From Acidobacteriota bacterium (GTDB lineage: Bacteria; Acidobacteriota; Terriglobia; Bryobacterales; Bryobacteraceae), in contig JAJYKC010000226.1 in NCBI GenBank assembly GCA_021788955.1, positions 1-5,557 of the forward strand: a stretch of DNA of 5,557 bases, in the 5' to 3' direction. The translations under genes were made by a program, and so were the position numbers. The notes beneath the pieces are model-generated. The model saw nothing but the letters and a program-made list of their open reading frames with translations. It was not told where the DNA came from and did no database searches. This document shows positions 1 to 4,122 of the stretch, piece after piece (the stretch's first letter is position 1; the number at the start of each line of letters is the position of its first letter).

Positions 1-159
1 GACCCAGAACCGCCCAAGGCGTCGCCTCACGATCTTGCGACCTTCGTCTACGGCCCAGGCGCGAGGTCGATGGGGCGAAAGTATTTGCACATTTGCGACG
101 AAATTCCGACTACCGTCCAGCGCCGCTCAACGTCCAACAACAGCGAGCGGACGGATTGA
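1..159 (+). CDS. 3' end of an unrecognised gene (5'-truncated by the window)
   Basis: A reading frame is open from the first base and closes at TGA 157-159, giving about 52 C-terminal residues. I do not recognise it. The visible part contains DLATFVYGPGARSMGRKY and ends in a polar tail rich in Ser, Asn, Thr and Arg, which is the kind of tail real proteins often have. The stop lies 6 bases before the ATG of the next gene, as in an operon, and purine-rich bases near its end (GAGCGGACGG, 145-154) could serve as the ribosome site for that gene. An open stretch of this length can occur by chance in GC-rich DNA, so support is the spacing and composition only. Confidence 0.4.
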   Translation, partial: DPEPPKASPHDLATFVYGPGARSMGRKYLHICDEIPTTVQRRSTSNNSERTD

Positions 160-165
160 CTTGCG

Positions 166-579
166 ATGACCATCAGAATGAAGATCCATCACCGGCTGAG
201 TATCGAACCCGGCGCGTATAGTGGTGCGACTGCCGACGTGTTCAATGTGGAAGGAATCGCCTACAAGGTTTTTAGGTCCTACGGCGTTGCCCAAACCATC
301 CAGCGCATCCGCGACACGTTCAAGTCGCAAATTGATGCTTACCGGATCGCGGCTGGGGATTCGTGGCTACGCCAACACACAGCAACGTACCATGGCTGCC
401 TAACAATCGAGGACATTTTGAATGAAGATAATGAGAGCGTCCGCGACTTGTATGTTCTCGATTGTTGTTACCGCATGGAACTGCTCCCCGGCAACGACGT
501 GAAATTTCTAAAAAAATTGAGGCGAACAAGCATTTGCGAGAGGCAGAGCTTCGATTCCGTCAGGCAGGCATCGACTTAA
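166..579 (+). CDS. Small unrecognised protein, kinase-fold-like N-terminal part, probably frameshifted
   Basis: A 137-residue ORF from ATG 166 to TAA 577-579. A second in-frame ATG at 178 is an alternative start. I cannot name a family, but the layout resembles the N-lobe and hinge of a protein-kinase-like fold. SGATADVF (residues 19-26) sits where the glycine-rich loop would be, AYKVF places Lys34 as the candidate ATP-binding lysine, and YRMELLPG (102-109) looks like the hinge strand. From residue 118 the composition changes to an Arg/Ser/Cys-rich tail, while the -1 frame offers a much better continuation to 656 (separate entry). The switch point is a run of seven A at 510-516. The gene follows an upstream frame by 6 bases. 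The function is unknown, and the kinase reading rests on motif pattern only. It could be a pseudogene, a gene using programmed frameshifting, or carry a sequencing error. Confidence 0.55.
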   Translation: MTIRMKIHHRLSIEPGAYSGATADVFNVEGIAYKVFRSYGVAQTIQRIRDTFKSQIDAYRIAAGDSWLRQHTATYHGCLTIEDILNEDNESVRDLYVLDCCYRMELLPGNDVKFLKKLRRTSICERQSFDSVRQAST

Positions 580-656
580 GCGATTCGTCGGTCTTCAACG
601 CCGGCGTCGCCGAGAGCTTCAAGTTCATCGACTTTAGATCAGCCCTTTCGAAGTGA
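510..656 (+). pseudogene. -1 frame continuation of the 166 gene (missing catalytic half)
   Basis: If the ribosome or the true sequence shifts by -1 at the A run 510-516, translation continues from residue 118 (Ile, codon 516-518) to TGA 654-656. The joined product has 163 residues. This frame encodes FRQAGIDLSDSSVFN (131-145), which fits a kinase catalytic loop with a candidate Asp140 and Asn145 but no HRD histidine. It also encodes FKFIDF (152-157), which fits the DFG-type metal aspartate (Asp156). These are the elements that the original frame lacks, which argues that the -1 frame is the ancestral continuation. In the original frame the run is read as AAA AAA preceded by A, the correct phase for an A_AAA_AAA slippery heptamer. 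A one-base deletion or insertion in the homopolymer explains it equally well. Confidence 0.5.
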
Positions 657-686
657 CGAGGCGGGCCGGCTGGAAGCCCTGGCGTA

Positions 687-700
687 GAGTACGAGTACTC
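687..700. repeat. Short inverted repeat GAGTAC-GA-GTACTC
   Basis: Two perfect 6-base arms (687-692 and 695-700) flank a 2-base centre, making a 14-base near-palindrome. It lies in the gap between the small gene ending at 656 and the ORF starting at 807. The shape fits an operator for a dimeric regulator. As RNA it would be only a 5-bp stem with a 4-base loop and no U tract, so it is not a convincing terminator. No matching copy was noticed elsewhere in the window, and chance occurrence is possible. Confidence 0.25.
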
Positions 701-806
701 CCATCGTGCGAATACCGTCATTGAGTATTGACTTTTCGCGTCGAGGTGCCACGGAGGGCGCCCAAGCAACCGTGTCATTGTTCTCCGGCAGAGTGAGGAG
801 AATAGG

Positions 807-1022
807 ATGGAACAGGGCAAGCGGAGCAAGCTGGTCAGAGATGATCTGATCGACCGGTCGCTGCGGGAGGGCCGGAAGCTGGAGGACGTCAACGACTTGT
901 TAAGCAGATCAGGAAGGTGGTGCTCGAGTGGCCTCGCCACGGACCAGACCGCCAGTCTTCGAGTCGGCGGCGACCTTATCGATGGCGACCCGCTCGAGTT
1001 CTACCTCTGCACGGTGAACTGA
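807..1022 (+). CDS. Short ORF of unknown function, possibly a transposase N-terminus remnant
   Basis: A 71-residue ORF from ATG 807 to TGA 1020-1022, preceded by a good Shine-Dalgarno (GAGGAG, 795-800) at 6 bases spacing. The first 30 or so residues are charged and helical in style (SKLVRDDLIDRSLREGRKLEDVNDLL). After TTA at 900-902 the composition changes. A -1 shift there gives KQIRKVVLE, so the joined stretch LEDVNDLLKQIRKVVLE recalls the start of IS256-family transposases, in which a similar helix precedes the conserved ELxxHLGY segment. That segment is absent in all frames here, so if the resemblance is real only a decayed fragment remains. The second half of the ORF (from about residue 34) shows nothing recognisable. 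The strong ribosome site is the main reason to list it; the transposase idea is a weak inference. Confidence 0.35.
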   Translation: MEQGKRSKLVRDDLIDRSLREGRKLEDVNDLLSRSGRWCSSGLATDQTASLRVGGDLIDGDPLEFYLCTVN

Positions 1023-1230
1023 GAAGCTGCGCCCGGCGGTTCGGGGACCGTACTGGAGGCAATGGCGCGCCCGCTTCTCGAGACCGGTCACGAAATTTCG
1101 CGTCCTGAATCCCGGTCTGAATCAACGAGTTCCCGCTGTCGCGGTGGTGTCGCGGCACCTCGCGCTGATAAATCTCAAATCGAGGCTGGCCCTGCGCCTG
1201 CCGATTTCCCGAGAAAGGAACCATTAGCAA

Positions 1231-1605
1231 ATGTCCACGATCGACGAGACCATTCCTCCCCCGCGCATCCGCACTATCGGCAGCAGCGTCACCGCCCTCA
1301 TTGATGGCGAGGACCCCGACGAGTTCCTCGATTTCCGCGAGCGGATGTTGCGCGCGCTCGACCCTTCGGGTCCTCAAGAAACCGCGCTTGCCGAAATCGT
1401 CGTCGCGGGCGGCTGGCGCCTCGGCCGCATTCCTGTCCTCGAAGCGAGAATCCTCACGGCCCCCAACTCGACGGTCGCCGACCTTTCCCAACTTAGCCTC
1501 TACGAACTGCGCCTCACTCGCGTAGTCAACCAGGAACGCGCCGCGCTCTCGCAACTCCAGGCAGCGCGCCGCACCCGGCCGGTGGTACACTTTTTTCAGC
1601 GCTGA
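1231..1605 (+). CDS. Small hypothetical protein with WRL/helical core, probably N-terminally shortened
   Basis: A 124-residue ORF starting at ATG 1231 with AAAGGAA (1214-1220) 10 bases upstream, ending at TGA 1603-1605. The core GEDPDEFLDFRERMLRAL (residues 26-43), followed by an ETALAEIVVAGGWRLGRIPVLEA segment and a C-terminal helix YELRLTRVVNQERAALSQLQ, resembles a family of short hypothetical proteins frequent in Acidobacteria and related soil bacteria. Those usually open with a TPEGKARSSRNALRHGL-type segment before the GEDP motif. That opening is missing here, being replaced by a Pro-rich stretch (IPPPRIRTIGSSV). The function of the family is not known to me. The protein is probably cytoplasmic, with no signal peptide or membrane segment, and the C-terminal part could form a coiled helix. 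The opposite strand also has a long open frame over this region, but its composition is poor. Confidence 0.6.
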   Translation: MSTIDETIPPPRIRTIGSSVTALIDGEDPDEFLDFRERMLRALDPSGPQETALAEIVVAGGWRLGRIPVLEARILTAPNSTVADLSQLSLYELRLTRVVNQERAALSQLQAARRTRPVVHFFQR

Positions 1606-1670
1606 CATCTGCAGCGACTCAAATTTCGTGCGCCCTTCCGGGCGGCATGTAAGTCCGGGACTTGATCGGA

Positions 1671-1676
1671 TTGACA
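1671..1676 (+). promoter_or_regulatory. Candidate -35 box upstream of panB
   Basis: A perfect TTGACA lies 84 bases before the panB start, in the only gap (1606-1759) that could hold the promoter of the pantothenate operon. The expected -10 position 17 bases downstream (about 1694-1699, GAGCAA) does not match TATAAT, and the nearby TACATA (1709-1714) is too far away. The box alone is weak evidence. Confidence 0.2.
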
Positions 1677-1759
1677 GGTACCATGGCGATGCGGAGCAAC
1701 CTTCCCCCTACATACATTCGGATTGCGCCCCGTTCGAAACGCCAGAAAGAAGGTGGACG

Positions 1760-2548
1760 ATGGGCGTGCGGGAATTCGCGCGGGCCAAGAGCGAGCGGCG
1801 GAAGCTTTCTCTGCTGACTTGTTACGACTACACATTTGCGCGGCTGCTGGCCGGCACGCCGATTGACGCGATTCTGGTCGGCGACAGCGCGGCGATGGTG
1901 ATGCACGGGCGCGCCTCGACCGTACACGCGGGCATTGAGATGATGCGGTGGCACACGGAAGCCGTGGCGCGCGGGGCTGGGGACAAGTTTGTCATCGCCG
2001 ACATGCCGTTTCTTTCGTTTCGGAAGGGCGTGACGGCCGCGCTCGATACCGCACAGACGCTGATGGCGGCGGGCGCGCAGGCGGTCAAGCTCGAGGGCGG
2101 CGAGGGCCATGAGGACGCGATCGAGCGGCTGACGCAGAGCGGCATCCCGGTGATGGGCCACCTCGGCTTGCAGCCGCAATCGGTGCACGCTTATGGCGGA
2201 TATCGCGTCCAGGGGCGGACGGAGGAAACGGCGCAGGACATCCTCGGGCAGGCGAAGATGCTGGAGCAGTTGGGCGCGTTCTCGGTGGTGCTCGAATGCA
2301 TTCCGGCGGCGCTGGCGCGCGAGGTTACCGTGGCGCTACGCATCCCGACGATCGGCATCGGCGCGGGAGCGGACTGCGACGGACAGATTCTGGTGCTGCA
2401 GGATATGCTCGGGCTCAACGCGGATTTCCAGCCGAAGTTCGTTCGGAAATTCTTGAACGGGGAGTGCATGGTGAAGCAGGCGGTGGAGAGCTACGGGCAA
2501 GCGGTGAGCGCGGGAGCGTTTCCGTCGGTCGAGGAGAGCTTCGAGTGA
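1760..2548 (+). CDS. panB: 3-methyl-2-oxobutanoate hydroxymethyltransferase (ketopantoate hydroxymethyltransferase)
   Basis: PanB transfers a hydroxymethyl group from 5,10-methylenetetrahydrofolate to 2-oxoisovalerate, giving ketopantoate, the first committed step of pantothenate (vitamin B5) synthesis in the cytoplasm. The 262-residue product matches the usual family length (E. coli about 264). The TIM-barrel motifs are all present: TCYDYTFA (20-27), VGDSAAM with metal-binding Asp42, IADMPF with Asp81, VKLEGGE with Lys110 and Glu112, GHLGLQPQSV (133-142), GGYRVQGR, VLECIP with catalytic Glu179, and IGIGAG followed by DGQILV. The start at ATG 1760 is chosen because AGAAGG (1748-1753) lies 6 bases upstream and the protein then aligns with the family N-terminus. 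The frame is open back to GTG 1628, but that extra 44 residues are not family-like. The stop overlaps the panC start by one base, so it is the first gene of a panB-panC-coaX operon. No defect is seen. Confidence 0.97.
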   Translation: MGVREFARAKSERRKLSLLTCYDYTFARLLAGTPIDAILVGDSAAMVMHGRASTVHAGIEMMRWHTEAVARGAGDKFVIADMPFLSFRKGVTAALDTAQTLMAAGAQAVKLEGGEGHEDAIERLTQSGIPVMGHLGLQPQSVHAYGGYRVQGRTEETAQDILGQAKMLEQLGAFSVVLECIPAALAREVTVALRIPTIGIGAGADCDGQILVLQDMLGLNADFQPKFVRKFLNGECMVKQAVESYGQAVSAGAFPSVEESFE

Positions 2549-3330
2549 TGCGCGTGTGGTACTCGACCGCGGAGTGGGTTGTCCGGCGGAAAATGATCGC
2601 AGGTCAGACCATCGGATTCGTTCCCACCATGGGGGCGCTGCACCGCGGCCATGCCGCGCTGGTGGAGCGCTGCCGGCGGGAAAACGACGTCGCGGTGGTC
2701 AGCCTCTTCGTCAACCCGACGCAGTTCAACGATCCTCGGGATCTCGACCGCTATCCGCGGACGATGGAGCAGGACCTCGCGCTGCTCGAGAGCCTGGGCG
2801 TCGATGACGTGATCACGCCGGGCATTCCCGATTTCTATCCGAATGGTTACCGTTTCCGCATTGAGCCGCCGGCGGACCTGCTTGTGATGGAAGGCGTTTT
2901 CCGGCCCGGCCACCTGCAGGGCGTGCTCACGGTTGTCATGAAGTTACTCAACTTAGCGACAGCGGACCGCGCCTACTTCGGCGAGAAGGACTATCAGCAG
3001 TTACAGGTAGTTACCGAGATGGCGCGCGAGTTCTTTACGGGGACGGAAATCGTGCCCTGCTCCACCGTCAGGGAGGAGTCGGGGCTGGCCGAGAGTTCCC
3101 GGAACCGTCTGCTATCTCCGGAAGGAAGAACGAAGGCCGCGGCTCTTTACCGCGCTCTGACGGCCGAGGCGAGTGCCGACGATGCGCGGGCGGCGCTTGC
3201 ATCCCAAGGTTTCCGGGTCGAATACGTCGAAGAGCACTGGGGACGCCGCCTCGCCGCGGTGTACCTGGAAGGCATACGGCTCATCGACAACGTGGCTATT
3301 GAAGGAGGCGCCCATGTTACTCACTCTTGA
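2548..3330 (+). CDS. panC: Pantothenate synthetase (pantoate--beta-alanine ligase)
   Basis: PanC condenses pantoate with beta-alanine using ATP through a pantoyl-adenylate intermediate, forming pantothenate. The 260-residue product shows the nucleotidyltransferase landmarks: VPTMGALHRGH (25-35, the HxGH-type motif), VVSLFVNPTQF, the DLDRYPRT stretch, EGVFRPGHLQGVLTVV, FGEKDYQQL and the KMSKS-equivalent ESGLAESSRN. The C-terminal dimer domain ends in RLIDNV but is compact; E. coli PanC has about 283 residues, so this copy is some 20 shorter, mostly in the C-terminal part. The ATG at 2548 overlaps the panB TGA (2546-2548), and GAGGAG at 2531-2536 inside panB can act as the ribosome site 11 bases upstream. 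The frame is open further upstream, inside panB, but those residues are Gly/Arg-rich shadow sequence. Its 3' end overlaps coaX by 17 bases. Confidence 0.97.
   Translation: MRVWYSTAEWVVRRKMIAGQTIGFVPTMGALHRGHAALVERCRRENDVAVVSLFVNPTQFNDPRDLDRYPRTMEQDLALLESLGVDDVITPGIPDFYPNGYRFRIEPPADLLVMEGVFRPGHLQGVLTVVMKLLNLATADRAYFGEKDYQQLQVVTEMAREFFTGTEIVPCSTVREESGLAESSRNRLLSPEGRTKAAALYRALTAEASADDARAALASQGFRVEYVEEHWGRRLAAVYLEGIRLIDNVAIEGGAHVTHS
3302..3308 (+). promoter_or_regulatory. Shine-Dalgarno that fixes the coaX start
   Basis: AAGGAGG lies inside the last codons of panC, 5 bases before ATG 3314. It is the strongest ribosome site in the window and selects this ATG, which opens directly into the ATP-binding motif, over upstream in-frame codons. 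It also shows that coaX is translated from within the panC coding end. Confidence 0.8.
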
Positions 3331-4096
3331 TGTCGGCAACAGCCAGATCTTCGGGGGCGTGCACGAGGGCGAGCAACTCCGCCTCACGTTCCGGAAAACC
3401 TCGGTGATCCGCGCCTCCTCCGACGAGTTCGGCACGTTTTTCCGCACGACGCTGCGCGAGAACGGCATCGAGCCTGAACGGATCGATGGCGCCGCCATCT
3501 GCTCGGTGGTGCCCGACGCAGTTCATTCGCTGCGCAATTCGATGCGGAAGTATTTCCGGATCGAGCCGTTTCTCCTTCAGCCCGGCGTCAAGACCGGCCT
3601 GAAAATCCGCTACCGGAATCCGCTCGAAGTGGGCGCCGACAAGATTGCCAATGCGATCGGCGCTTTGGGCAAGTTCCCGGGCAGAAACCTGCTCATCGTC
3701 GACTTCGGAACCGCGACGACGATCTGCGCGGTGACCAAGGACCGCGAGTATCTCGGCGGCGTGATCACACCGGGACTCAATATCTCGATGAGCGCGCTCG
3801 AATCTCAGACGGCGCGGCTGCCTACGGTCGAAATCGTCCGGCCGGAGAGCGTCCTTGGCCGGTCAACGGTTGAAAGCATCCAGTCCGGCCTGTATTACGG
3901 GACGCTGGCCACCGTGCGGTCGCTGGCCGCCTGGGTCACCAAGGAACACTTCGCCGCGGAACCGCCGCTTATCGTCGGAACCGGCGGGTTCGGCCGCCTC
4001 TACGAACAGGAAAAGCTCTTCGACGCGTTTGTGCCCGAACTTGCTCTCGCGGGTTTGCGGAAGGCGTTTGAACTGTCGCAGGCCGAGCGGGGATAG
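3314..4096 (+). CDS. coaX: Type III pantothenate kinase
   Basis: CoaX phosphorylates pantothenate with ATP to 4'-phosphopantothenate, the first step from pantothenate towards coenzyme A. It belongs to the ASKHA fold and is unrelated to CoaA. The 260-residue product has the normal family length and motifs: N-terminal phosphate-binding LDVGNSQI with Asp6, NPLEVGADKIANAIG (102-116) with the presumed catalytic Asp109, VDFGTATTI with Asp130, GGVITPG, the STVESIQSG stretch followed by YYG, and VGTGGFG near the C-terminus. Small departures from the common pattern are Ser in place of Thr in DVGNT and Lys in place of Arg in GADR, both conservative. The start at 3314 is fixed by AAGGAGG 5 bases upstream, and the gene overlaps panC by 17 bases. 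Placement after panB and panC channels newly made pantothenate into CoA synthesis. Type III enzymes are in general not feedback-inhibited by CoA and need a monovalent cation (family knowledge). Confidence 0.96.
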   Translation: MLLTLDVGNSQIFGGVHEGEQLRLTFRKTSVIRASSDEFGTFFRTTLRENGIEPERIDGAAICSVVPDAVHSLRNSMRKYFRIEPFLLQPGVKTGLKIRYRNPLEVGADKIANAIGALGKFPGRNLLIVDFGTATTICAVTKDREYLGGVITPGLNISMSALESQTARLPTVEIVRPESVLGRSTVESIQSGLYYGTLATVRSLAAWVTKEHFAAEPPLIVGTGGFGRLYEQEKLFDAFVPELALAGLRKAFELSQAERG

Positions 4097-4122
4097 GCGA
4101 ACTCAGGTAGGATGTGGTTGCT

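Larger units (their letters stand above)
657..1230. other. Stretch with little recognisable coding content
   Basis: Apart from the short inverted repeat and the doubtful ORF at 807-1022, I find no credible gene here on either strand. The several overlapping frames in 909-1230 have Arg/Ser/Pro-rich compositions typical of GC-rich noise. A 10-base palindrome CGAAATTTCG lies at 1091-1100 and is not obviously functional. The stretch ends with a purine-rich site (AAAGGAA, 1214-1220) that serves the next ORF. It may be decayed mobile or accessory DNA. Confidence 0.4.

Noticed and set aside
1091..1100. Palindrome CGAAATTTCG
   Set aside because: An isolated 10-base palindrome with no second copy noticed and no positional logic; expected by chance at this scale.
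1572..1596. Terminator-like CACC-loop-GGTG followed by T6
   Set aside because: The stem is only 4 bp, six bases separate it from the T run, and it lies inside the coding end of the 1231-1605 ORF.
976..1608. Long open frame on the - strand (210 residues)
   Set aside because: Its composition is Arg/Ala/Asp-rich without any domain pattern, and it lies antisense to the 1231-1605 ORF, which has a ribosome site and family-like motifs. It is a GC-rich shadow.
1631..1644. Hairpin CGCCC-TTCC-GGGCG
   Set aside because: A 5-bp stem with no T tract after it; too short to call a terminator or a leader element.
1628..1759. Upstream extension of panB from GTG 1628
   Set aside because: The 44 extra residues have no counterpart in PanB proteins, and a ribosome site sits just before ATG 1760.
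1619..2188. - strand open frame opposite panB (189 residues)
   Set aside because: Antisense to a clear panB; His/Arg-rich shadow without motifs.
2296..2547. Upstream extension of panC inside panB
   Set aside because: The residues are Gly/Arg-rich shadow of panB; the PanC N-terminus fits ATG 2548.
3173..3313. Upstream extension of coaX inside panC
   Set aside because: ATG 3314 has AAGGAGG upstream and opens directly into the LDVGNS motif expected at the N-terminus.
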